A stretch of DNA of 64,000 nucleotides from Amanita rubescens (GCA_015039365.1 WION01000149.1:59376-123375); one strand, 5' to 3'. Counted from the first letter of the stretch, positions 1-10,810 are shown. Numbers and translations: made by a program. The notes: generated by a model from the letters alone, not told the origin.

Positions 1-964
1 ATAGAACTCGGAGGCTCCTCCATCGGCACCACCAAGAAAGGAATCGGACCAGCCTACTCTGCTAAAGCTTCCCGTTCCGGTTTACGAATTCACCACCTAT
101 TCGACCAAGATACTTTTGCTCAAAAGTTTAGGAAAATCGTAGAAGGCCGGTTCAAACGGTATGGATACTTTGAGTTTGACACCGAGGGCGAGATTGAGCG
201 ATACAAGGTTCGAGAGCATATATATACATCCACTTTCACTTAAACTTGCAAACCAGATCCTTGCGCTGCGTCTCAAACCACACATCATCGACTCGGTTTC
301 GTACATCCACTCCGCCATCTCCTCAGGCAAACGTATCCTCGTCGAAGGCGCCAACGCACTCTTACTCGATATCGACTTTGGAACGTACCCCTTCGTCACG
401 TCTTCTTCAACCACCATCGGCGGTGTATGCACCGGACTGGGTATCCCCCCAAAATTCATCAGCAACACTATCGGAGTCGTCAAAGCTTACACAACTCGAG
501 TCGGAGGGGGGCCGTTCCCTACCGAACAGCTAAACGACGTCGGCGTCCACCTCCAAGAAACAGGCAGAGAATACGGAACGACTACAGGCCGACGCAGACG
601 ATGCGGTTGGCTCGACCTTGTCGTGCTCAAACATTCTTGTCTTATCAACGGTTATGACCGGTTCAATCTCACTAAACTGGACGTTCTGGACCAGCTTCCA
701 GAGATTAAAGTTGGTGTACGTTATCTCGTGGAGGGGAAGCCACTGCTTGGGTTTCCGGCGGATTTGGACGTGCTCGAGAAGGTCGAGGTGGAATATGTGA
801 CGATGAAGGGGTGGATGAAGAGTATCGAGAGTGCGAATAAGTATGAAGAGTTGCCTGAGGAGTGTAAGAAGTATGTTGAGTTTGTGGAGGGGGCGTTGGA
901 GGTGCCAATAGAATGGATTGGAGTTGGGCCGGGGAGGGAGAGTATGATTAGACGTGCTGACTAA
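1..964 (+). CDS. ADE12: Adenylosuccinate synthetase, 3' part
   Basis: Adenylosuccinate synthetase joins IMP and aspartate using GTP, the first step from IMP to AMP, in the cytosol. The window starts inside the gene. Exon 1-207 encodes the conserved [17 protein letters not shown] stretch. A 49-nt intron (208-256, ending AACCAG) is followed in phase by an exon running to the TAA at 962-964. Family motifs in order are [53 protein letters not shown] and NLTKLDVLD, ending near GVGPGRES. These match the C-terminal two thirds of fungal Ade12. The intron donor (GTTCGA) is weak, but it is the only join that keeps the frame. The N-terminal GTP-binding part lies outside the window. The next gene begins only 30 nt after the stop on the same strand. 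Identity is secure. Confidence 0.93.
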
Positions 965-993
965 GCTTATGAGTAATAACAATATCTTGAACC

Positions 994-2591
994 ATGACTA
1001 CCAGCACAACGGCTCAGAATCTCGAAGAGGCGTCGACTATAGCGTCCGAGTTTCTCTATAGCATCGATAACTTACCAAACGAAGTCCAATTTCTACTCGC
1101 TGAAATCAAAATACGCGATGTCCGTGCGCAGGAACTTCAACTAGAAATTGACCGAGATTCTGCGAAATACGTTCGACATTCTCTCAAAGCCGCAGCCGCA
1201 GCCTCCGCTGCTACCACTCCATCTACATCTGCCTCATCCTCTGCAACAACTACAAATGCCACATCCACCGCAGCCACAACTCCAACCCCAACCACCAAAG
1301 AACCTCTTATCACGGCTACTTCAATATCCACCCCCACACCTGCCTCCAACGTCCCTACAACCACAACCACAACCACCGCAACGACCAGCCCACCAGTACC
1401 CACCCCAACACCCAACACCCCAACCTCAACCTCAACCTCAACACCACCAACAACCACAACCCCAACCATCACCATAACCACCGCCCCCCTCACAAGTACT
1501 AGTAACACCCCCTCCTCCCCCCTAGCCCTCAAAATCGCCCAAACATACTCCGAAATCCAATCCCTATCCGAAGAAAAACAATTATTAGCTCAACGTCTCA
1601 TCGAATTGATCAACCGTACGAGGTCGAGGCTTGAGTTTGATTTAGGTAGGGTGAGAGTGTTACAGGGGGAATCTGTTGCGGGTGCTGCTGTTGCTGCTGT
1701 TGTCGGAGTTGGGGGTGATTATGTTGGTGGTGGTGTCAGTACTGGTACTGGGGGTGGTGCGTTTGGGATCGGGGGGTTAGGTTCGTTGGGGGGGATTGGG
1801 GGTGCGGGGATTGTAGGGGGTGTTGGTGTTGGCGCTGGTTTGGGAGGAGTGGGGGTGGTAACGGCTGCTGCTGCTGCGAAGCTTAATGGAGTTGGAGGGA
1901 TAGGAGGAGGGACGGGGTTGGAAGGGTTGGGTTCGTTGGGCGCGTTAGGGGGCAGAAACACCGCGATGCATTTGACTGATTCGATTCGGTCTGCGTTGAG
2001 GGTTAGTCCGTCTGGTGCGGGAAGTGTGGGGGCGGGGGCTGGGGGTGTCGAGTCGGGGGGTGCGAATAAACGTGGGTGTCTAGGTTTGTTTTTTTGGGTG
2101 TATCCTAATGTATATTCACAGGTCGGAGAGTGGGGACTTCGGCGTCGATCAAGCTTTCTACGACGCCATCGAGGAGAAGGTCTGCGTCTCCGGCGACGAC
2201 GAGTGCGGTTGCTACGTCGCATACGCACCAACGGTCTCGTCTTTCACGACAAGTTTTGCCTCCTGAAGAGTCGGAGGAGGAAGCCGAGGCAGAAGAAAAT
2301 GCGGAAGAGATGGAAGATGTGGATGCGGAGGAGGACGACAAGATTTATTGTTTCTGTCGCAAGAAGAGTTTTGGTGATGTGAGTCGTTTTTTTTTCTCCT
2401 TCAGCGTGGTCTTGTGTGCTGACGAGGTTTAGATGATTGCGTGCGATAATGAGGGGAATTGTCCATATGAGTGGTTCCACCTTACGTGCGTTGGGTTGAA
2501 ACAACCTACACCCGAGAAATGGTATTGTTCGATATGCACTGCGAATATGTCAAAGGGAGGTTCGGGGACGAGAAAGGGCAGGAAAAAGTAG
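994..2591 (+). CDS. ING-family PHD-finger protein (Yng2-like)
   Basis: ING proteins read H3K4 methylation and belong to histone acetyltransferase or deacetylase complexes in the nucleus. Three exons (994-2071, 2122-2378, 2433-2591) join in phase to about 497 residues. The N-terminus ([18 protein letters not shown], then residues like DRDSAKYVR) is the ING dimerisation helix, and the second helix reads [22 protein letters not shown]. The C-terminus is a PHD finger: [15 protein letters not shown], then [13 protein letters not shown] and [11 protein letters not shown], giving Cys4-His-Cys3. It ends in a basic tail (GTRKGRKK). The two helices are separated by an unusual Thr/Pro/Ser-rich linker of about 110 residues, and a Gly/Val/Ala-rich linker of about 150 residues follows. 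The second intron splits the PHD finger. I cannot say whether this is the NuA4 (Yng2) or the Rpd3 (Pho23) type. Confidence 0.88.
1200..2070 (+). repeat. Strand-skewed low-complexity coding segment
   Basis: Inside the ING gene, about 1200-1530 is almost all C and A on the plus strand (ACC/ACA/CCA codons: Thr, Pro, Ser). About 1680-2070 is almost all G and T (GGN/GTN/GCN codons: Gly, Val, Ala). The two halves have opposite strand composition within one exon and flank the second ING helix. Both stay open in frame, so this is an expanded disordered linker rather than an inserted element. Confidence 0.75.
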
Positions 2592-2865
2592 TGGGAGTTT
2601 ATACAATGTTGACGCCCATAGCTAATACATGGAATTGAAAATTGTACTTGTAGTAGAGAGAGACTTGGAAACGTTGGACGCTCATGTCAAGAAAGGAAGT
2701 TCGTTCCCATGAGCCAACAAGTCTAACCATCTACGGCACAGTGTCAACTTGTGAAATGAAAAGAGCCATGTGGTCCTATCAATGCGGGCTCAGGTTGCTG
2801 TACGGAACAATCGCTCAAGATTTGGCCTCTAATAACCCATCGCGACCCCAGCAGATCCGTATCTT

Positions 2866-5073
2866 ATGGCAACTCGGACGATGAATCGTGGGGATACCGT
2901 GCGGCGCCTGGACACCTCGCGACATTCAGCGCAGCGCCATCGTAAAGGGGACGCTGTGCACTCGGCTCTTGGGGCCCCGGATACCTTCCCCTCAGCACAG
3001 CACTATCATGAAACTCCCCCTAGGGATACCTACGAGCGCAATCACGTTGAGATTCCTCCCATTCGACAGCACGCTCCTCAGACTCCTCTCGTTGAACCTT
3101 TAGTGCAACGTGAAGCGGATACTGTGTACTCGGCTCTTGGGGCCCCGGATACCTTCTACTCAGCACAGCACTATCATGAAACTCCTAGGGATACCTACGA
3201 GCGCAATCACGTTGAGATTCCTCCCATTCGACAGCACGCTCCTCAGACTCCTCTCGTTCAACCTGGTGCATGGGATACATTCCACCCAGCCCAGCAACAT
3301 CATGAGACTCCTGTCATTCAACAGCACGCTCCTGAGCACGAGACGCCTCTGATTCCTGGGTCCACCCACTTTGCACCGCACTATCATAATGAGGATCCTG
3401 CAATTCGACAGCATGTTCCAAACATTCCTCCCGGGGATGCCTTCCACTTAGCCCAGCATCATCACGAGACTCCTCTCATTCGATCACAAGCTCAATATAC
3501 ACATGAGCCGTTTGCAAACGCCCACGATTTCATTATGATGAATCCCGTCTTTAACGATATGGGCACATATAATAATTATTCAGACGAGCCAGGTAAATGT
3601 TATTCAAGCGTTTCTATATCGTGCTGATTCAGGGATACACTAGAATTGGACCGTCTTTGGAAGTACATCTCGGCTGATGCGCTTCATGACTCTTTCGCAC
3701 GTTCTCCTCCACCCAGATGTCATCCTGGAACCCGTGAAACCGTTTTACGGAAAATCTACAGTTGGATCGACCAACCAAATCCGCGCCAGCGTATATTATG
3801 GTTGAATGGCCCTGCTGGAGCAGGAAAAACCGCTGTTGCCCAAACTGTCGCAGAGCACTGCAAGGGACACCAACTTGCGGCTTCTTTCTTTTTCAAACGA
3901 AACACCAAGGACCGCGGTGTCGTGGACCGTCTGTTTCTAACGCTGGCGTGGCAGTTGGCGACGTCCATACCCGAAACACGTCCCTACATCGAATCTGCAC
4001 TGAAGGCAGATCGTCTACTCCATACAAAAGCTATCGACGTTCAATTCGATCAACTATTCGTGCAAGTTTTCCGGAAGCTTCTCCGTGACAAGCCTAACAT
4101 ACGTCTAGAGAAAACACTCGTTATAATAGACGGTGTAGACGAATGTGCCCCCGAACGAGACCAGAGGCACTTCCTGAATCTTATCGGGGATGCATTGGCA
4201 CCTGGTGGCATACCACTACATTTTCTGCTTTCCAGTAGATCAGAATTTCAGATCCGGGAAACATTCGATATGGAAAAAATGGGAAACGCAATATTCGCCA
4301 TTGCATTAGACGATACAGTTGCGCCGAATGATGATATTCGAAGATACCTGGAAGATATATTCCTCGACATCTTCACGAAACGTCAGGTTTCACCTCTCCC
4401 AACCGACGCGGATATCGACTACCTAGTCCTAAAAGCATCCGGCCAATTTATTTATGCATCAACGATCGTCAAATTTATCGACGATGACGATTGTAATCCA
4501 AAGGAACAATTAGCCATTATCTTAAAAAACCTAAAGCTCCGTCCCATCAATTTGTCCTCGCCCTATGCACCGCTGGACGAACTCTACATTCAAGTACTTT
4601 CGCAGCAGCGAGACACGAGGCTGTTGAGAGATATCTTTGTACTCATAATTGCCCTCGGTCGACCAGACTGGGTCTTTATTTGTCGACGTTTGCAAGAGAT
4701 TAAGGAAGACTTGGTGATAAAACTACGTCGGCTGTCTTCACTTTTGCAGATTTCGGATTCGGGTATCGAGACCTATCATCAATCATTACACGACTTCTTC
4801 CTGGACAAGAGCCGTGCAGGGAAATACTACATACATCCTGCGAGAGTGGCGTTGGTACGACTACCACGAAACTCTCGTAGGTTTGTGGAAAAAATTTCAA
4901 TTGTTCGGTCAGAAGTCGGAATAATACGTATTGTGCTGGTTGCGGGGCGGCTGTTATTGGCACCATTGTTCATGGTACCAGGTGTATGCATAGGCCTTGT
5001 CTGTGGCTGCAGCGGACGGTGGCAGTTCAGCCCGACCTGTTTATACATCACTTTCTTGTATCCTATCGGCTAG
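2866..5073 (+). CDS. NACHT-domain NTPase (fungal NLR-like)
   Basis: NACHT NTPases of mushrooms are STAND-type switches linked to non-self recognition and programmed cell death. Exon 2866-3592 and exon 3644-5073 join across a 51-nt intron ending CACTAG, with a branch-like GCTGAT upstream, to give about 718 residues. The first ~240 residues are His/Pro-rich and repetitive (PPIRQHAPQTPL twice). The NACHT core follows: WLNGPAGAGKTAVAQT (Walker A, near residue 300), TLVIIDGVDEC (Walker B, near 408) and FLLSSRSE (sensor-like). The arm region ends at YHQSLHDFFLDKSRAGKYYIHP, the usual end of the winged-helix part in this family. No WD40, ankyrin or TPR repeats follow. The last ~70 residues are hydrophobic and do not resemble relatives. 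A +2 frame here reads WYDYHETL, then WKKFQLFGQKSE before a stop, so a frameshift or missed intron near 4845 is possible. The start at 2866 is a choice; 2881 is also possible. Confidence 0.75.
2955..3275 (+). repeat. Two-copy 168-bp direct repeat in the NACHT gene
   Basis: The segment starting at CTCGGCTCTTGGGGCCCC (2961) recurs 168 bp later (3129) with very few changes through GTTGAGATTCCTCCC and CAGCACGCTCCTCAGACTCC. It duplicates about 50 residues of the His/Pro-rich N-terminal region in frame (168 = 56 codons). Looser copies of the CAGCATCATCATGAGACTCC motif continue to about 3480. Near-identity of the two copies points to a recent tandem duplication. Confidence 0.85.
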
Positions 5074-5243
5074 ATAATCTTCTAATTTGTTCAGCTCGGG
5101 GAAAGAGGCGAGAGAAAACTTCTTAATCACCTCATCATTGTACACTTCTGTAGCCAATTCATCCACAATATGTTAACATAGTAAACTACTAGTACAGATT
5201 CACTGTACTCAACTGTACCCTGTATACCCTGAACCCTGGACCC

Positions 5244-8200
5244 TTACTGACTTAGGCCTATATAATTGTTCATAAGTAATGCATGGCTAGATAGAGTACA
5301 TACCATCAATGTGGGTCACCTGTCCATAGAGTAATGTGACAAAATCTTGATAGCCAGAGTATATAAGGTCTGAAGTAATGTCAGTCTTCAACTTCTGAAC
5401 ATAGCCTTTTTGCTTGTATTGATCCAAGGCTTCTGTGACAGATGGCAGAAATGGTTTGTTGATCCAAAAGGATAGCTTGGCAATGATAAGAATTGCTTGA
5501 AGGTGTAAGCATACTAAATACAGTAAATAAAAAGCAGTTATTTACAAACTAGAACCTGGCAATGAGTAGGCTTGTTGCAATGGCATCAGTTATGTACTAG
5601 CCAAGAAAAAACAGAACAAAAATACCTTGACTAAAAAATTCCTTTTCTCATCTCCAAATATGGAGAAAAGTTCATCCTAGTTATGAGGTAGAGCAAAATA
5701 TCACATGTATCACTGTCAGACCTACACACTAGCAGGCAAATTGACATGAAAATCAATACCTCATGAACCAGCATCACTTACCTAGAAATCAAGGAAAGTG
5801 ATATACATAGGTTAGAGGAATGATCACAGGAGGAGGGAATGGGCTGGCTGAAATGAGATCTTACAAACTATGATAATAATGTAAAAGGGAGATATAGAAA
5901 AGACATGCTAACATACTTACTTTCTGATATACATGGATGATAGGATGTAATAATATATCAAACATTCATTAATTGAGGTACACAGGTGAGTCAGGAAATT
6001 GTAATGTCACTCACTTTCTGTTAGTCATAGGAAAAGATGTAATGAGAACTCCTTTCACCAAATGTGCAATGTCACTCACAAACTGTTGGTCATAGGAACA
6101 GATGTGATGAGACTGCCTTTCACAAATTGTGCAATGTCACTCACAAACTGTTGGTCATAGGAAAAGATATGATGAGACTGCCTTTCACAAAATGTGCAAT
6201 GTCACTCACGGGCTGTTGGTTATAGGAAAAGATATAATGAGACTCTGCCTTTCACAAAATGTGCAATATCATCACTCACTCCCTGTTGGCCATAGGAAAA
6301 GATGTGATGAGACTGCATTTCACAAAATGTATTGAATGTCACCCACTTCCTATTGGTCATAGGAGCAGATGTGATGAGACTACCCTTCACAAAATGTGCA
6401 ATGTCACTCACTTCCTGTTGGTCATAGGGGAAAGATGTGATGAGACTGCCTTTCACAAAATGTGCAATGTCACTCACTGCCTGTTGGTCATAGGAAAAGA
6501 TGTGATGAGAATGCCTTTCACAAAATGTGTGTCACACACTCGCTGTTGGTCATAAGAAAAAATGTGACAAGACTGACTTTCACAAATTGTGCAATGTCAC
6601 TCACTCGCTGTTGGTCATAGGAAAAGATGTGATGACACTGACTTTCACAAATTGTGCAATGTCACTCACTTGCTGTTGGTCATATATAGGAAAAGATGCA
6701 ATGAGACTGGCTTTCCAAAATGTGCAATGTCACTCACAATCTGTTGGTCATAGGAAAAGATGTGATGAGACTGCCTTTCACAAAATGTGCCATGTCACTC
6801 ACAAGCTGTTGGTCATAGGAAAAGATGTGATGAGACTGCCTTTCACAAATTCTGCAATGTCACTCACTCGCTGTTGGTCATAGGAAAAGATATGATGAGA
6901 CTGCCTTTCACAAAATGTGCAATGTCACCCACTCCCTGTTGGTCATAGGAAAAGATGTGAGACTCTGCCTTTCACAAAATGTGCAATGTCACTCACAAAC
7001 TGTTGGTCATAGGAAAAGATGTGATGAGACTACCTTTCACAAGATGTCCAATGTCACCCACTTCCTGTTGGTCATAGGGAAATATGTGATGAGACTGCCT
7101 TTCACAAGATGTGCAATGTCACTCACTTCCTGTTGGTCATAGGGAAAAGATGTGATGAGACTGCCTTTCACAAAATGTGCAATGTAACTCACTCGCTGTT
7201 GGTCATAGGAAAAGATGTGATGAGATGCCTCTCAAAAAATGTGCAATGATGTCACCCACTTGCTGTTGGTCATAGGGAAAGATGTGATGAGACTACCTTT
7301 CCCATAAAGTGCAATGTCACCCACTTCCTGTAGCTCATAGGGAAAAAATACTTTTCAGAACTATTTGCAAAGTTACTCACATACTGTTGGCCATAGGCAA
7401 TATTTTCATCTTTTGAACTACTAAACCAGCATGAGATGCTGCTAACCTTCTATGTTGATGAAAAGATGTAATTTCACTGCTTTTGACAAAACCAGCAATA
7501 TCACTCACAATCTGTAGAACAACAGAATGTGTCCACATTGTCCTGTAGCATGAGTGGCCAGCATTACTCACTTCCTTTTGGAGTGGAATTAGCATCATAA
7601 ATTGGGAAAGAAGAAAACAATGCCACTAACTCTCTTTTGTCATTTGAGTATTTTTATTATGAATTCACATCTCACAAAATGATCACATACATCCTGTTTG
7701 TTTTGGTATGGCTGTGAAGCTTTGAAACATATACTTACTGTCTGTTGTTTTGGGACAAGATGTAATGTGTATAAGCAGACAGAAAGGAAATGTCACTTAC
7801 TTTCTGTTATTAATTCAATGAAATTTGTTGAGACTCTCTTTCAAATTATAGTCTGTCACCAACTTTCTGTTCATTGAGTTATGTCTGATAAGTTGCACAA
7901 ACATGGATGTTGCTTACTTTCTTCTGGCAGGTCAGATGTGGTTGAGGCAGTGTTGTATTACTACTCACTCCCTGTCCACAAGAGACTTGATTGACAACTC
8001 TGATTACAATGATAATAACTCACTTGCTATTGATCATATGATGGACCATGGAATCATTCACCAAAAATCAAAATCAAGTCATGTCACCCACTTCCTGTAG
8101 TAGATTATGGGACAAGACTGCTGATCAAGAAAGGAGGTGTTCCTCACAAACTGTTGCCATGAGACAATATATCAGATCTATGCTAGTTCAATGTCACTTA

Positions 8201-9800
8201 CCCACTGATATCAATACCATCAGACCCTGCCACCAAAAATATGTTGATAACTAACCTGTGCTTCACTCAGTTGCTCATTGGCCATCTGAAGCATTACTAA
8301 TCTCATTTTCATATGAAGGCATGGAGTATCACTACATACCTCCTGATCAACTTTTGTAAGTATTTATCATTCCATATGAAGGCCACCTACCTCCCTGTCC
8401 AACTATTGCCATTTCAATTTTCCTATGCTGACAGTTTGCAGTTTGACAGAAATGCATACCCAGAAATGTGGAAATTTTGAAAAAACTTTGGTAATGAGAT
8501 TTTCCCATAGCTGGTTTTTATGCCTCAGAACATGTCTGAACAATGTCAATGATGTTAGTAAGTGACAAAGATGTGAATGTGACCTCACCGAAGTGCAGAT
8601 TTAACACAAAGATCAAGGTTATTCATCTGTGTTGAAACAAACAGCTGATGTATGCTGTCATCATCTATTGCATCACCAGTTTGCTGAGTTAATTCAGCAC
8701 AATTCTTCTCTGGTAAATCCATGTCTATGAACCAACATTACTCCCATTTTTAGAAGGAAATACTCATCATTCTCACCTTCCAATTGCACATATGCCTTGG
8801 GAGGATACTTGGCATTCAAAACTTTAGGAAGATAAACTTTCTGAAAAGTGATTTCAGCAATTTCCCTGGCTCTCTCCCACTTATCTTCATCCTCATCAGT
8901 TAAGTTGACAAATTCATTGGCTACTTGACCATCAAATTTGGTGAATATAACCACCAAAGGAACTGTACAAGACATATTTACTAGTCAGTACTAGTAGGTT
9001 TTGTGGCAAGTTGGCCAATGGAAAAGAAGCAACAACAGCCAAAGGTAAAACAATTTCTCCAAAACCAACAAGTCACAAGATGAGATACAGTTCAATAGGA
9101 CTTACCTCTGCCTGTCCCTTTATTGAAGAATTCAAGCTCTGCAGATAGAATAGGACGAGGGCTGTCCATGGGTATACAGTACCTAGAGGAAGCCAGGTCA
9201 GACAGTACTGTAAAGGGATAAAGCAAAGTACCAAATTGCATGCAGCTGGTTCTTCAGCTCAGTTTTTGCAGACTTCTTTTCAATGAACTTCCAAGCAATC
9301 TCCAATTCCTCAGTTGAACCAGATTCAAAACCCTTAGAGTCATGGAAGATAAAGTTACTTCCAGGGTATGTAATTTGATGCTCAATATCATGCAGGCCTC
9401 TCTATTATCATTGCATGTGAATGGTACATCCATATATCATTATCCAACTCACCTCAAGTGATGGCATCAAATGAATCACAGACTGTTCAAGCTGATTACC
9501 TGCAAGGAATCAACAGTGAAAGGAAGCACAAACTCAGACCGACTTACTGTCACTGTCATATATGATGGGCTTTGTCCCCTTTTCTACACCACAAACTTTC
9601 TCAAGGATGGTTGTCTTGCCTGCATTAGCCCTCCCAATGACAAGAATGCGAAAGTGTGGGCATAGATAGCGCTCCCTGAGCATTTGAACATGTGTCTCAT
9701 CTGTATCTGATATGTGTCAGTCAAGGATTAGCAATGCTGAGTCACATAGTAAATAAACCAGCCTACTACTCAAAGAATGTGCACCAGTTGTGGCTGCCAT
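5244..9800 (-). CDS. Small P-loop GTPase with ~40 single-codon exons
   Basis: Fungal P-loop GTPase of unknown cellular role. Exons, reading down the minus strand: 9800-9770 (ATG), 9706-9548 (G1: VIGRANAGKTT), 9499-9453, 9401-9232 (G3: FIFHDSKG), 9182-9106, 8962-8777 (G4: VVIFTKFD), 8724-8589 and 8535-8460, ending KVFSKFPHFW. All these joins keep phase. The next real exons are 5676-5626 (DELFSIFGDEKRNFLVK), 5596-5556 (YITDAIATSLLIA), 5513-5304 (LQAILIIAKLSFW, later SGYQDFVTLLYGQ) and 5257-5244 (stop). Between 8460 and 5676 lie a 12-nt exon (8402-8391), a 30-nt exon (8285-8256, MANEQLSEAQ) and 40 exons of exactly 3 nt. Every exon length in this block is a multiple of three, so it links two phase-0 ends. 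That makes about 54 exons and roughly 450 residues. One join, 5556 to 5513, is off by one base in my reading and is unresolved. Confidence 0.72.
5726..8342 (-). other. Chain of 3-nt microexons, AG|NNN|GT
   Basis: On the minus strand every unit reads intron...AG, three bases, GT...intron. Plus-strand start of each triplet and the residue it would add, in transcript order: 8340 E, [30-nt exon], 8202 W, 8148 F, 8092 E, 8024 Q, 7969 G, 7918 K, 7864 K, 7801 K, 7739 T, 7691 D, 7631 R, 7572 E, 7509 I, 7447 K, 7381 Y, 7325 E, 7260 Q, 7193 R, 7127 E, 7062 E, 6997 F, 6933 G, 6868 R, 6803 L, 6738 I, 6670 Q, 6605 R, 6540 R, 6478 A, 6412 E, 6347 E, 6280 G, 6210 P, 6145 F, 6080 F, 6015 K, 5921 K, 5865 F, 5726 C. 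Introns run about 45-91 nt. None of the 40 triplets is a stop. At 5781/5782 a bare AG|GTAAGT site with no exon sits in the last long gap, as in a recursive splice site. Units above 7381 keep only the splice signals; those below are near-identical. Confidence 0.65.
6004..7335 (-). repeat. 65-bp tandem array of intron-like units
   Basis: About 21 units spaced mostly 65 bp (range 62-70). Minus-strand consensus of each unit is GTGAGTGACATTGCACATTT, then TGTGAAAGGCAGTCTCATCA, then CATCTTTTCCTATGACCAACAG, followed by a 3-nt variable position. GTGAGT and CAACAG are strong 5' and 3' splice signals, and CTCATC lies about 25 nt before the 3' end as a possible branch site. The unit body is nearly invariant; the triplet is not. 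The period is not a multiple of three and stops interrupt all frames, so read-through coding is excluded. Confidence 0.9.
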
Positions 9801-10810
9801 GACTGATGTTGTGCTAGGTGTTTGATTAAGGGGGTGGTGGGTACAAGTGAAATCAAACGGTGCGTCTGGGTCGAGAACGTGCAGACTATAACTTGTTCAC
9901 GAGGCTGCACTGCTGACCCCAGGAACCGGGTCATACATATACGGATAACTTCCCCATTCAGCATTGAATGTGGTTACCCCCCGAACCCCGTCTTCCTTCG
10001 AGTCTATTCTAGAGACCCAATATAGACCGTGACGCGTGACGGGCGGTCGCTTAGTACTCCGCTGACCCCAACCACCACCTTCAACTATTGCCGATTCATC
10101 ATAAGCTAACCAAGCCAACAAACATATGAAGGAGATGAGGGCAGAAAACGAACTGCCAACATCTAAGCGAGAAATCATGACATCTTACCAAGTCATGTGG
10201 GCTATATAGTGGAAAACGCCGGAGACGGACAGAAGGTTCAAGCACTTAAGAAGGTACGTTCAACATCCCTTTCTTTATATACCTTGACTGACCCCCATCC
10301 GTGGCAGGCCTTCGAGTCAGACCCTTCATTCAGGCTGCCAACATCCTTGATCCACGCCCAGTGCCCATCCACCCATCTTCCTCGGTTCCCAATCTTATTC
10401 TTCCCACGGAAAACCCGCCGCTGCCATCCTTCTTCCTCTCCTCGTCCGGCACTATCGTGATCTGGGACAAGGTCGAACGATGCAAAAACGAAACCCCTTA
10501 TCTATGTTCTCAAACATGATGCGTAGACCGATTTGTACGCGGCGATCCGAATTACCATAGAAGATGTCAAATACGTCATTGCACCACCCCTCAGCCTACC
10601 CTGGCCAGGGTGTTTTACGTCTCGCTTCGACACTAGATTCACATTGGTATCCTGGTAGGTGTGAAGATGCTCGTTCTCTGAAAACAACTTAACAAAGCGC
10701 CAGGATACCTCTTCTCATTGTCGCGAGTAAGCGTTACTTCTTTTGACTGGGCGTAGCTGATATAGGTAAACGCAAAGCTGTCTTCTTCATCATGACTCTA
10801 GTAAATTTTA
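9801..10810. other. Gene-poor gap, no supported gene
   Basis: Short open frames occur on both strands, for example around 9900-10178 minus and 10300-10519 plus. None shows a domain, a consistent exon chain or low-complexity explanation that I can support. The interval separates the 5' end of the microexon GTPase gene from the decayed sequence that follows and includes that gene's likely promoter. Confidence 0.5.

Noticed and set aside
1137..1532. Long Val/Gly-rich open frame on the minus strand
   Set aside because: It is the complement of the Thr/Pro tract of the ING gene and has no domain.
6129..7142. Plus-strand open frames with repeated peptides across the 65-bp array
   Set aside because: The 65-bp period is not a multiple of three, so frames change every unit and stops interrupt them. 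The minus-strand splice signals explain the sequence better.
6004..7335. CRISPR-like array (direct repeats with variable spacers)
   Set aside because: The variable part is only 3 nt, the organism is clearly a eukaryote with introns, and the repeats carry GT...AG intron ends.
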